DNA of 64,000 nucleotides from G965237725 sp965237725 (GTDB lineage: Bacteria > Pseudomonadota > Gammaproteobacteria > Arenicellales > Poriferihabitantaceae), in assembly GCA_965237725.1 (NCBI GenBank), contig OZ250151.1:992001-1056000 (forward strand). Reading direction: 5' to 3'. The notes under the pieces were generated by a model. The model worked only from the letters and a program-made list of their open reading frames with translations. It had not been told where the DNA came from and did no database searches. Position 1 is the stretch's first letter; each line of letters opens with the position of its first letter. Shown one piece after another: positions 17,755 to 26,880 of the stretch. The position numbers were made by a program, and so were the translations under genes.

Positions 17755-18486
17755 TTAAAATTTCTGAAACGTCCCGGTTTCATGCATAAATACCGGCACA
17801 TAACCGAATAACGCATTTAAATGATGCATATAGGCGTGACGACCGAATGATGTCCACTGGGCGGAAAACTTTTTATTTAGTTGATGATAATACTCGTGCA
17901 AATCCACCTCCGCCGCTTGTCCTGTATTGCTATGTTGTTGGCGGAACTCGGCGATCAATGCCAGCCAGGTGCGGCTGACCCCCATTATAAAATGCGGCCA
18001 TGTGCGTTGAATCTCCAGCGGCCAGGAAAGGTCGCTGGTCGCTTCTATTAACGTCATCTGGTCAGCCTTGCCATCGGTAAAATAAACCGCCTGTATAAAA
18101 TAACCCTGATCTAAATTTGACAATAGATTATGCGACTTAATTTCCGAATTTACTCGTTCTGAGATTTCCACCGTCGAATAATAAAGAAAACTAAAGCGAT
18201 GACCAGCGGCATCGGGAGCGGCACGACGATGGAATCGCCATAGCTCAATTTCATTTTCATACTCGGTGATCACCGGCCTCAAAATTTGATCTGCGATTAA
18301 CAAATGATATGAAAAATCAGGAGCCTGGTCTTCGGGCCAGGCGAGCTTGAAATTAACTCGCCACCAGTAAGTTTGCTGGTCCTGGGGCTTCAATCCAACC
18401 GTTGCACAACCCGCCAAAAACAGAATCAAGGTTAAAAAACAATAGCGACTAACAATTTTTGAAATTAATCTTTTATCGACAACCAT
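17755..18486 (-). CDS. Putative lipoprotein of unknown function
   Basis: 243 residues. The N-terminus is a type II signal with lipobox LAGC near residue 27, so the mature protein should be lipid-anchored. The remainder has a WPEDQAPDFSYHLLIADQIL segment and several Trp and His residues (SFGRHAYMHHLNALFGYVP) but matches no family I can name. It sits between a glutamine-synthetase-like gene (18 bases) and the permease-hydrolase fusion (9 bases), so it may act as a partner or substrate holder for the fusion. Confidence 0.65.
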   Translation of the reverse strand: MVVDKRLISKIVSRYCFLTLILFLAGCATVGLKPQDQQTYWWRVNFKLAWPEDQAPDFSYHLLIADQILRPVITEYENEIELWRFHRRAAPDAAGHRFSFLYYSTVEISERVNSEIKSHNLLSNLDQGYFIQAVYFTDGKADQMTLIEATSDLSWPLEIQRTWPHFIMGVSRTWLALIAEFRQQHSNTGQAAEVDLHEYYHQLNKKFSAQWTSFGRHAYMHHLNALFGYVPVFMHETGTFQKF

Positions 18487-18504
18487 TGCTGACTCATTTC
18501 AATT

Positions 18505-19860
18505 TTACAAATACAGTTCGAATTCCCGAGAAGATATGGGATCCATTAGTGTTTCAAACTCCGCACGCTTTACTTGTGAATACAAATTCGGATAATCAAC
18601 CCCAAAATACTCAGGTAAAATTTTGGCGTTTTCAATTGCGTTTAACCCATCCCAAAAGGTAAACGGGATTTCATTATCCACCACAGCACCAGCGTTGCCG
18701 GTGGCCTTTTCGCCAGGCAACAGCTTGTTCGCTAGTCCGTGATGCACACCAGCCAGTACCGCGGCCATGACAAGGTATGGATTGGCCTCAGCACCGGAAA
18801 CCCGGTGTTCAAGTCTTCGATTGGCATCATCGGATGGCGGAATACGAAAGGCAACGGATCGATTATTCTCGCCCCAGTCTTTGGTTACCGGTACAAATTC
18901 ATCGGGCTTGAAGCGTCGGTAAACATTCAGGTTGGGTGCGAAAATTGCCATGGATTCCGCCATGGTTGCGCCCATGCCCGCTGCAGCATGTCCAATTAAA
19001 TCGTTTCCATTTTTGTTATTCGGATTAAAAACATTATTCCCGCTATCGTCTTCAAGGCTGATGTGAACGTGTAATCCATTGCCGGATTCCTCAGCAAAAG
19101 GTTTCGACATGAAAGTGGTGTCGATTCCCTGGGATCGGACCACACCCTGCACCGCTCGACGCAATAGTGCGCCATGATCCGCAGCTGCAACGGGGTTGTG
19201 TTGGTGAGTCAGATTAATTTCAAACTGACCGGCACCGTTTTCGCTGATCATACTGGTTGTTGGAATATTTTGAATGGCACAGGCCTGTTCGATGGCATCG
19301 AGTATGGGTGCAAATTCATCCAGCTTATCCAGGGAAAGCACCCTGCCCTGGGTTTCAGGCAGCCCGGTTCGTGGTGAGGACACAGGAATGGGGTGACCCG
19401 ATTCATCGCGCCCGGTTTCGATGAGAAAAAATTCAAGTTCCACCGCAACAACGGGTTTTAATTTTAATTCTTCAAACCGAGCAACTACATTTTCAAGAAT
19501 GACCCTGGGGTCGAACCACTGGGGCTGCTGGGTTTCACCATCGAGCAACTGACACAGCACCTGACACCGGCCCTTCCCTGCCCATGGCACCGCAGCCAAA
19601 GTACCTGGTATAGGTCTCGCATAACCATCGGGATCGCCATTGGAAAAACCATATCCCATGGGATCTGCTGATTCACCGAGGACATTAACCAGCTGCATGG
19701 CCGCACAAACCGGCGTGCCCGATTTGTAAAGAGATTCAATAGCAGATATCCGTAGTCGCTTACCAAATGCATTTCCACATAAATCCATAATGAGCACATC
19801 CACATGGGTGGTGTCAGGATATTGTTTTAAGAAATCGTCGAGCTCAGAATTTTTAGGCAT
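18505..19860 (-). CDS. Glutamine-synthetase-family ligase (PuuA-like)
   Basis: 451 residues. Catalytic-domain motifs are intact: ENGAGQFEINLTH, the ATP-site region GLHVHIS with its paired histidines, and the late VAFRIPPSDDANRRLEHR loop. At this length, and without an adenylylation loop of GlnA type, it fits the gamma-glutamyl-amine ligases such as gamma-glutamylputrescine synthetase. Its substrate could be a polyamine or another amine. It follows the amidase gene by 25 bases, and together they suggest handling of an amine or amide nitrogen source. No puuBCD partners are present. Confidence 0.85.
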   Translation of the reverse strand: MPKNSELDDFLKQYPDTTHVDVLIMDLCGNAFGKRLRISAIESLYKSGTPVCAAMQLVNVLGESADPMGYGFSNGDPDGYARPIPGTLAAVPWAGKGRCQVLCQLLDGETQQPQWFDPRVILENVVARFEELKLKPVVAVELEFFLIETGRDESGHPIPVSSPRTGLPETQGRVLSLDKLDEFAPILDAIEQACAIQNIPTTSMISENGAGQFEINLTHQHNPVAAADHGALLRRAVQGVVRSQGIDTTFMSKPFAEESGNGLHVHISLEDDSGNNVFNPNNKNGNDLIGHAAAGMGATMAESMAIFAPNLNVYRRFKPDEFVPVTKDWGENNRSVAFRIPPSDDANRRLEHRVSGAEANPYLVMAAVLAGVHHGLANKLLPGEKATGNAGAVVDNEIPFTFWDGLNAIENAKILPEYFGVDYPNLYSQVKRAEFETLMDPISSREFELYL

Positions 19861-19885
19861 AATATTTATGAATTTGGTACACGCG

Positions 19886-21025
19886 TCAGTCCTGAGTAAA
19901 AATATCCAGTGGGATCATAGCTGAGACCAGAAAGTTTGGCAGGTTAACCGCTTCACTGATTCGAAGATCTACCGCAACACTGCAAAGAGCATAAGCCTGT
20001 TCCCGGGACAACCCGCGTTCCTCAGTCAAATATCCAATCATATTTAATAAGGCATTGCGCGCCGCTAGATTTAGATCTTCGCTCTGATTCACACCATCGC
20101 TGGTGCGGCAAAATCCGGTGGTGGCAAAGTATGGTCGGGATTCGATGGGCAAAGGCGCACTGGGATCTATAGATGTTACGTCCTGGCGAAAAAATTCAGG
20201 GTCGGTGATATCCCTGATCAAGGTATCGCTTTTGATTATTTCAAAGGAACAATACAGGGTTGCACCGATTTCAATGGCGGTACAGCATTCATTATCCCCC
20301 TGGGCGAAATGGGCGTCACCGGTAGAGAAAAGTGCGCCGGGCACGAATACAGGCAATCGCAGCGTAGCGCCGGAAGTTAATTGCTTAACGTCAATGTTGC
20401 CGCCAAATTCCCTTGGCGGTAGAGATTTAAGCGCCACATCTGCGATGGTTGCATCATCAGGAATGGCTTCATGTGCGCCGGGCATGGCTACAAAGGCGCC
20501 CCGCGCCGCTAGATCAGCTTCCCGGGCGGTGATGGTTCCCAGCAATTCCATGGATGGGGCTACACCCATAACCCCCATAAAAGGTGCTCCGGGAATTCTG
20601 ATTCCGGGCAAGTCTGATGATGTGGCGAAGCCATCCGCAATCTGCCATTGAATCAGGTAGTTCTGGGTAAATAAATCCCGCAAAAACCCAAACTGGGGCC
20701 CTTGCACGGTGTATCCGAATGACTGGGGTTTAACTTCAATAATATTTACTTCGAGCAAATCACCCGGTTCAGCACCATTGACATATACCGGCCCAGTCAT
20801 GGGATGGACCCGATCCAGGCTTAATCGGGTTAAATCTTCGATACAAGTGGTTTTATTAATCTGGCAGTCAAAGGCGTCCCGGCTATCCAGTGCAACAACC
20901 TCTCCCGGATTGACCTTAAGAATGGGTGGGATTTCTGGGTGCCAGCGATTGTGCCCACTATGGGGTTGTTCCCCCAGAGGCTGGTTGTGAACAATGGTTA
21001 TGCGATGATCGGCGTGGATTGTCAT
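19886..21025 (-). CDS. Acetamidase/formamidase family protein
   Basis: 379 residues of the FmdA/AmdA family. The N-terminus has the family pattern HNRWHPEIPPILKVNPGEVV, then VYVNGAEPGDLLEVNIIEV and GDAHFAQGDNECC. These cytoplasmic enzymes split short-chain amides into acid and ammonia. It is first in the operon with the glutamine-synthetase-like ligase, which would suit assimilation of the released nitrogen or of an amine. It is divergent from the acyl-CoA dehydrogenase operon, with 181 bases between them. Confidence 0.9.
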   Translation of the reverse strand: MTIHADHRITIVHNQPLGEQPHSGHNRWHPEIPPILKVNPGEVVALDSRDAFDCQINKTTCIEDLTRLSLDRVHPMTGPVYVNGAEPGDLLEVNIIEVKPQSFGYTVQGPQFGFLRDLFTQNYLIQWQIADGFATSSDLPGIRIPGAPFMGVMGVAPSMELLGTITAREADLAARGAFVAMPGAHEAIPDDATIADVALKSLPPREFGGNIDVKQLTSGATLRLPVFVPGALFSTGDAHFAQGDNECCTAIEIGATLYCSFEIIKSDTLIRDITDPEFFRQDVTSIDPSAPLPIESRPYFATTGFCRTSDGVNQSEDLNLAARNALLNMIGYLTEERGLSREQAYALCSVAVDLRISEAVNLPNFLVSAMIPLDIFTQD

Positions 21026-21206
21026 TTCTGGGGTCGGTGTCAGGTTTTGGCTTGTTCGGTTATTTTACACGTCCGAGAACACCGAGTGGTGTTCCAGTGC
21101 AGGGGTTGTACGGTTGTTGTGGACATTTAAGCCAATCAAATTTATCCTTCCCCTAGCCCAATTCCGATAGCCCGATTCCAAACCACTCAGTTGCATAAAC
21201 AAGGTT

Positions 21207-22388
21207 ATGACCGACGCAAACGATATCCAGACATTCCGAAATGAAGTTCGCAGTTTTGTGCAAGACAATCTGCCCGATGAAATCCGGGCTGTGGTCGCCG
21301 CTGAGCGAGCTGACACGCCAAAGGATATGCAACGCACCTGGCATCGAATCCTTGAGCAAAAAGGTTGGGGTTGCCCTTCCTGGCCGAAAGAATATGGCGG
21401 GCCCGGCTGGAACGACGTGCAAATGTATGTGTTCGAACGTGAAATTGCCCTGGTGGATGCACCGCGCCCAATGATCTATGGCACCGGTATGCTGGCGCCC
21501 ACCATCATGGAATTCGGCAGCCAGAAACAAAAAGATGAGATTCTGCCGCGGATTAAAAATGCGGATGATTTCTGGTGCCAGGGTTTTTCAGAACCCGGCG
21601 CTGGATCTGACCTGGCGTCCTTAAAAACCCGAGCAGTTCGCAAAGATGATCATTACATTATCAATGGATCGAAAATGTGGACCAGCGAAGCCCACATCGC
21701 TGATCGCATGTTTGGTATTTTTCGCACCGACTCCACTGGCAAGAAACAACATGGCATAACTTTCCTGGTGTTTGATATGGATAGCCCCGGGGTGGAAGTC
21801 CGACCCATCAAAACCTTCGATGGCGCGGGACCGGAAATAAACCAGGTGTTTTTCAAAGACGTCGAAGTGCCTGTAGAGAACCGCATCGGCGAAGAACACC
21901 AGGGCTGGACACTGGCCAAGTATTTGCTCAGTCTGGAGCGCTTCGGGACCGCTGAAGTTTCGCGTTCCATGAGCACAATACGGCGGATAAAAAACTTTGC
22001 TCATAGCCATAATACAAATGGCGATTTATTAATCCATGACCCTGAATTCAGTTATCGCCTGAGTCAATGCGAAATTGAGCTGCGTGCAGTTGAACTCACC
22101 GAGTACCGAATGTTATTCGGTGAACAACCCGCTGGCGCTGAGGCTTCATTGCTAAAACTCAAGGGCACCGAAGTTCAAAATAATTTACTTGAGTTGTTGC
22201 ACGATGCGGTTGCGGATTATGCCCTGATCGATGGCTCAGATTCGGCATCCGTAGAGCATCTACCGAGCAACTTGGCCGAAGCCGGGTATATTGCTCAGGC
22301 CCATTTTAATTTTAGGAAAACTGAAATTTATGCCGGCTCCAGCGAGGTGCAAAAAAATATTCTTGCAAAAGCGGTGCTGGGATTATGA
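21207..22388 (+). CDS. Acyl-CoA dehydrogenase
   Basis: 393 residues. It has the flavin-contacting CQGFSEPGAGSDLASLKT block and the C-terminal FRKTEIYAGSSEVQKNILAKAVLGL signature. It should oxidise an acyl-CoA to the 2-enoyl-CoA using FAD. The next gene is a second, shorter acyl-CoA dehydrogenase overlapping it by four bases (ATGA); such pairs often form heteromers, as in pimeloyl-CoA or steroid side-chain dehydrogenases. It starts the four-gene catabolic operon. Confidence 0.9.
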   Translation: MTDANDIQTFRNEVRSFVQDNLPDEIRAVVAAERADTPKDMQRTWHRILEQKGWGCPSWPKEYGGPGWNDVQMYVFEREIALVDAPRPMIYGTGMLAPTIMEFGSQKQKDEILPRIKNADDFWCQGFSEPGAGSDLASLKTRAVRKDDHYIINGSKMWTSEAHIADRMFGIFRTDSTGKKQHGITFLVFDMDSPGVEVRPIKTFDGAGPEINQVFFKDVEVPVENRIGEEHQGWTLAKYLLSLERFGTAEVSRSMSTIRRIKNFAHSHNTNGDLLIHDPEFSYRLSQCEIELRAVELTEYRMLFGEQPAGAEASLLKLKGTEVQNNLLELLHDAVADYALIDGSDSASVEHLPSNLAEAGYIAQAHFNFRKTEIYAGSSEVQKNILAKAVLGL

Positions 22389-23503
22389 TTATCCTGAATG
22401 AAGAACAAAAACTGATTCAGGACACTGTTGCCCGATTTATGGATGAACAGTTTTCTTTCGAGCAACGACTGAAAATTCTGGATAGTGAATCGGGATTCGA
22501 TCCTGATCACTGGCAACAGTTTCTGGAACTCGGGTTGCTCGGTATTGCCATCGACGAATCTTACAGCGGTTTTGGCGGCTCATTAATTGACGTAGCAACC
22601 ATTTGCCAACAACAGGCAAAAAAACTAATGATGTCACCTTATCTTACAACGGTAGGCAGCGCTGCAACCGCAATTTCTCTGGGCGGTGATGAAGATCAGA
22701 AAAAACTTTACCTTGGCAGCATCGCTGATGGCAGCATGAAAATATCCTGTGCATTGTATGAGACGGGCGGACCCGATGAACCGCCCCGCACCGAGGCCAG
22801 TAAGAACTCCCATGGCTATGTAATCAATGGTTGCAAGCGTTTAGTTCCTTATGGCGCCCAGTCAGATTTTGTCATCGTCAGTGCAGTGATTGAAAGTCAA
22901 CTAAGCCTGGTTGTTGTACCGACGTCCAGTGAAGGTATAAAAGTTCGCCCATACAAAATGTACGACGGCAGTCGCAGCGCGGATATGGAGTTTTCTGATG
23001 TGAAAGTTGAAGCCGACCATATTCTGACGCAGGGTGACGCCGGCATTGTCGAAAAAATTATTGATGTTGAAACGGCTTTGTTGTGCGCCGAGGGTGCTTC
23101 AATTATGTGGGAGATTCATGATCAAACGCTGGAATATATGAAAATCCGCGAACAGTTCGACCAGACCTTAAGTTCCATGCAGGCATTGCAACACCGCATC
23201 GTTGATGTCTACGTCAAATGCCAGCTAGCCCAGTCCATGGCTGAGGATGGGGTGATGGCAGTGATTGATGGTTGTGATGATAATGAAAGAGCTCGGCGAA
23301 TATCTGCTGCAAAAATCTATGTTGCAGAAGCGGGTCGGCAGGTTGGCAAGGAAGGAATACAGTTACACGGCGGCATTGGCATGACAAATGAATTACCCAT
23401 CGGTCATTATTTAAAACGACTCACAACCATTGGTCGTCAAAATGGTGATGGGTCATGGCATCGCAGACGCTATCGTGCAATGGATGATTTTAAGGTCAAT
23501 TAA
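22385..23503 (+). CDS. Acyl-CoA dehydrogenase, second subunit type
   Basis: 372 residues with a conserved C-terminal EGIQLHGGIGMTNELPIGHYLKRL block, but a less typical middle: the usual SEPxAGSD loop is replaced by a YETGGPDEPPRTEA stretch. This is common in the partner chain of heteromeric acyl-CoA dehydrogenases. It probably works with the preceding gene product on one substrate. The start codon overlaps the upstream stop (ATGA), indicating coupled translation. Confidence 0.87.
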   Translation: MIILNEEQKLIQDTVARFMDEQFSFEQRLKILDSESGFDPDHWQQFLELGLLGIAIDESYSGFGGSLIDVATICQQQAKKLMMSPYLTTVGSAATAISLGGDEDQKKLYLGSIADGSMKISCALYETGGPDEPPRTEASKNSHGYVINGCKRLVPYGAQSDFVIVSAVIESQLSLVVVPTSSEGIKVRPYKMYDGSRSADMEFSDVKVEADHILTQGDAGIVEKIIDVETALLCAEGASIMWEIHDQTLEYMKIREQFDQTLSSMQALQHRIVDVYVKCQLAQSMAEDGVMAVIDGCDDNERARRISAAKIYVAEAGRQVGKEGIQLHGGIGMTNELPIGHYLKRLTTIGRQNGDGSWHRRRYRAMDDFKVN

Positions 23504-23525
23504 TTCACACTGACCCCAAAACGAA

Positions 23526-25607
23526 ATGCCAGGTATCTTTCCGCCAGATGCACTAACTTCGCTATTTGAACCCGAGTCCATAGCCGTGATTGGCGCCAGT
23601 GGCCGGAAAAATCGACCGGGCTATGACTCCGTGGCCTGTGCAAACACCCTGGGCTGGAAAGGCACTGTTTATCCCGTAACCCCGAAATACCAGGACATCG
23701 CCGGATGGTCCTGTGTTGAATCCATTTCAGATATTGGTAAACCCATTGATTTGGTCATTATCGCCGGCTCCCCCTCGCGTATGGTCGAGGACCTAGAGCA
23801 GTCTATCGCTGCGGGCGCAAAATCCGTTGTAATTTATGGTAATCCGCTGATTGATCCTGATCCCAAATTTAATCAGCAAATACGGGAAATTATTGACGCT
23901 GCTAAAATTCCCGTCCTGGGCCCAAATTCCATCGGCTATGTCAATTATGCCAGGCAATCCATCGGCAGCTGGATTCCACCCACCGTTGCGCCCACGGGGC
24001 GTATCGCCGGCATCATTCAATCAGGAGCCATATTTGGCGCCTGTACACTGACCGATCCAAGGATTCGATATTCATTCGCCGCTCACCCGGGACATGAAAT
24101 CAGCGTCACCGTAGGCGCCATGATTAACTATGCGCTGAGCTTACCCGAAACCGGCGTGATCGCGATTTATCTGGAAATAATAGTTAACCCCGCGGAATTT
24201 ATTAACGCACTTAAGAATGCATGTGATGCCAATATACCCGTGGTCGTACTCAAACCAGGTCGCAGCCAGGCCTCAAGATCGGCGGTATCCACCCATGCTG
24301 GACGCATGGCTGCGGATGACAAAATTATTGATGCGGTACTGCGCAAGTACCACGCCATTCGGGTAAACAACCTTGATGAATTTTGGACAACCCTGTGCCT
24401 GTTTTCCCATGTGTCTGAAATCGGAACCGGTGGATTAACCGTGACCGGGGACTCTGGCGGGATGAAAGCACAGATCATCGACGAGGCGGAAAATCTAGAA
24501 TTACCATTAACAACATTTTCAAAAACCACCAAGAAAAAACTGCGCGACCGACTGGTGGCCGACCTGCCAGCGGAAAATCCGGTAGATTTTTGGGGAGGGG
24601 AGGAACACCTAACCGAGCACGTTTCCGGCATCCTCGAAGACATAACTGCAGACCCGGGTACGGCGATTACTGTGGCTATGGGGGAATACGGCTTGGTAAA
24701 AAGCGATGTATTTACCGACCGGGTCGCCGAGGGTGTGATGGTTGCCGCTATGTCAGCGGACAAACCCATAGTAGCGGGTTCATACAGCGCCAGGCAATTT
24801 TATTCCGGCCGAACCATGAAATTTGATGCAGCGGGTGTTGCGGTTCTGGACGGCGTCCCCAATATGATGCGGGCGATTAAATACGCCTTTCAGTTCAGAG
24901 ATCGTATTCAATCCACTAAATCGAAAAATGAGCATATCCAAAAACCAAATGAGGCCCTAACCCGTGCCGTGGAGCAGGCCCGCTCCGACCAGGAGTGTGA
25001 TGCACTGGCGGTATTGCGGCATTGTGGAATCCACACAGTAGAAAGCTATCTGGTGACAAACGAAGAACAGTTGTTCGAAGCAGTTGAAAAACTACACTGG
25101 CCCATGGTTTTAAAAACAGCCGAGGGCCATGCACATAAAAGTGATTTGGATGGTGTGTTGCTTGGAATTAACAACCCAGCGGAGCTAAAACACCATTACA
25201 GCGAACTTGCCAAAAGACTTGGCCCCAGTGCGACCATTCAAGGGACTGCACCAAAAGGTATTGAAGTTGCATTGGGCATGATCAACGATCCAGACTATGG
25301 TCCATTGATTATGACGTCATCGGGTGGCAAATTCGTCGAATTAGCCGTGGACAGAACATTTGTACTGACGCCGTTGAGCGAAACTGAAGCCCAGGCCATG
25401 ATTGAACAACTCAGCCCTACACCCCTGCTCCGTGGATTTCGAAACGCACCGGCTCTGGATAAAAATGCATTGGTTCAGGCCCTGCTATCGTTTTCCCAAC
25501 TGGCAATGCATTTCCGCAACGAAATTTTATCCATTGACATAAACCCGTTGATTGTTCACAGCGATGGTGTAATGGCGGTTGACGCCTTGATCGAATTCAA
25601 GCCATGA
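23526..25607 (+). CDS. ADP-forming acyl-CoA ligase family protein (CoA-binding plus ATP-grasp)
   Basis: 693 residues. Domains in order are a CoA-binding Rossmann unit (PESIAVIGASGRKNRPG), succinyl-CoA-ligase-like units (VPVVVLKPGRS and a SGGMKAQIIDEAE segment), and an ATP-grasp unit (WPMVLKTAEGHAHKSDLDGVLLG through LSIDINPLIV). This is the fused acetate/acyl-CoA ligase (NDP-forming) layout. It would activate a carboxylic acid to its CoA thioester with ATP, feeding the two dehydrogenases. The histidine of SAVSTHAGRMA fits the phospho-His position seen in this family. Confidence 0.88.
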   Translation: MPGIFPPDALTSLFEPESIAVIGASGRKNRPGYDSVACANTLGWKGTVYPVTPKYQDIAGWSCVESISDIGKPIDLVIIAGSPSRMVEDLEQSIAAGAKSVVIYGNPLIDPDPKFNQQIREIIDAAKIPVLGPNSIGYVNYARQSIGSWIPPTVAPTGRIAGIIQSGAIFGACTLTDPRIRYSFAAHPGHEISVTVGAMINYALSLPETGVIAIYLEIIVNPAEFINALKNACDANIPVVVLKPGRSQASRSAVSTHAGRMAADDKIIDAVLRKYHAIRVNNLDEFWTTLCLFSHVSEIGTGGLTVTGDSGGMKAQIIDEAENLELPLTTFSKTTKKKLRDRLVADLPAENPVDFWGGEEHLTEHVSGILEDITADPGTAITVAMGEYGLVKSDVFTDRVAEGVMVAAMSADKPIVAGSYSARQFYSGRTMKFDAAGVAVLDGVPNMMRAIKYAFQFRDRIQSTKSKNEHIQKPNEALTRAVEQARSDQECDALAVLRHCGIHTVESYLVTNEEQLFEAVEKLHWPMVLKTAEGHAHKSDLDGVLLGINNPAELKHHYSELAKRLGPSATIQGTAPKGIEVALGMINDPDYGPLIMTSSGGKFVELAVDRTFVLTPLSETEAQAMIEQLSPTPLLRGFRNAPALDKNALVQALLSFSQLAMHFRNEILSIDINPLIVHSDGVMAVDALIEFKP

Positions 25608-26554
25608 TTGATTATCCCCAACCCAATCAAATTACACGAGTCTGCTGTTTCGGATCGGGTTTGATGGGTAGCGGCTGGGCTGCGCATTTTTTACGTAGTG
25701 GACTGGAGGTTGTTTGTTATGACCCTCGACCCGAAGCGGAAGAATTTTTGCGTCATACAGTAAATACGGCCTGGCCCTACCTGGAAAAACTGGGATTGTC
25801 GAATCAGGCCGGGATCAACAAACTCAGTTTCACCACAGATATAAATACAGCGCTTGATGAGGTTCAATTTATTCAGGAAAGTGCCATCGAAGATGAAGAA
25901 GCAAAAATACAATTGCTGGCAACTCTGGATTCAATGGTGGATCCATCGGTGGTCATTGCCTCAAGCTCATCGGGTTTTCTCGCCGCGAACCTGCGCAGTA
26001 AATGCATTCATGGCGGCAGAGTGATTGTCGGTCACCCATTCAATCCGCCATATTTGATTCCCCTGGTGGAAATTGCGGGGGGTGACGGCGTAGACTTTGA
26101 CGCCATTAACTGCGCAGTGGATTTTTATTCTCACATTCACTCGAAACCGGTGGTACTGGATAATGAAATCAACGGTTATATCGGCAATCGTCTGCAGTTC
26201 GCGGTGTGGAAAGAAATACTCTATATGCTTTCTCAGGGCGTTGCCTCGGTGGAGCAGCTCGATGCTGCCCTGACCCACGGTCCAGCGTTAAGATGGGCTG
26301 CCATCGGTCCTTCCCATACATTTTATCTCGGCGCGCGAACCCCGGATCAATACCCTGACTTTATTGAGTTACTGATCAAAGAGTTGGGGCGTGGGTATAC
26401 TGCGCCCGATGATTTTTTTCCTGATAAAGCGCTCATTGAGCAATATGTGCAGGAGGTGTCTGCAACCTGGGGAGTAACAGACGCGGCCGAGCTAAAACAC
26501 AACCGCGATTCCGCAATAACAAGATTGCTGCAGGCTTTAGAAAACCCCAACTAG
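25604..26554 (+). CDS. 3-hydroxyacyl-CoA dehydrogenase family protein, L-carnitine-dehydrogenase-like
   Basis: 316 residues. The NAD-binding motif is VCCFGSGLMGSGWAAHFL near the N-terminus; SSSSGFLAANL, VGHPFNPPYLIPLVEI and NEINGYIGNRLQFAVWKE follow, as in L-carnitine dehydrogenases and L-gulonate dehydrogenase. It oxidises a 3-hydroxy acid or 3-hydroxyacyl-CoA with NAD. It overlaps the ligase stop by four bases. A carnitine-like or other 3-hydroxylated substrate for the operon is a reasonable inference; no betaine or BCCT transporter is nearby to confirm it. Confidence 0.85.
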   Translation: MIDYPQPNQITRVCCFGSGLMGSGWAAHFLRSGLEVVCYDPRPEAEEFLRHTVNTAWPYLEKLGLSNQAGINKLSFTTDINTALDEVQFIQESAIEDEEAKIQLLATLDSMVDPSVVIASSSSGFLAANLRSKCIHGGRVIVGHPFNPPYLIPLVEIAGGDGVDFDAINCAVDFYSHIHSKPVVLDNEINGYIGNRLQFAVWKEILYMLSQGVASVEQLDAALTHGPALRWAAIGPSHTFYLGARTPDQYPDFIELLIKELGRGYTAPDDFFPDKALIEQYVQEVSATWGVTDAAELKHNRDSAITRLLQALENPN

Positions 26555-26880
26555 AAAAGATCAAGCGAATCAAACGCGATTGATCTGATTGATGTAGAGT
26601 CAATTCAATTCTAAATTGGCAAATATGTATCTTACTAGCGACCATTAAATAGTCTAAATCCGTCATATTCAAATAATTGTCGAATACATTCAAATCTTCC
26701 TATCCTTAGACTCAGCTGCATCGGGAATACGCTAACGCTGCTCGTAACAGCTTTATTTTTTAGTTTCCCGACCAATAAGGAGGCGTAATTTGCACTATGG
26801 AAGTTGGGCGAGTTAACCCCTACTGTCTTGGGAAGATAGCACGCCTGAATTTATGAATTAAATAATTTAGGAATCAGACT
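26555..26880. other. Gene-free region with possible structured leader
   Basis: No gene over 20 codons was found here. The stretch 26800-26860 could fold, because GGCG near 26810 faces CGCC near 26850 with a CCC/GGG pair inside. A strong AGGAGG at about 26779-26784 precedes a 19-codon frame (ATG at 26798). I could not match any known riboswitch or leader peptide. It precedes the secreted orphan gene, whose own ribosome site is AGGAA at 26869-26873. Confidence 0.3.

Noticed and set aside
20103..20651. 182-residue frame opposite the amidase gene
   Set aside because: It is antisense to a well-conserved enzyme gene, and its composition (Ser, Pro and Ala rich) is that of a shadow frame.
24167..24769. 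200-residue frame opposite the acyl-CoA ligase gene
   Set aside because: Antisense shadow; Ser and Pro rich with no recognisable domain.
26740..26880. Known riboswitch before the secreted protein gene
   Set aside because: The bases do not fit cyclic-di-GMP, cobalamin or other motifs I can recall; left as an unassigned region.
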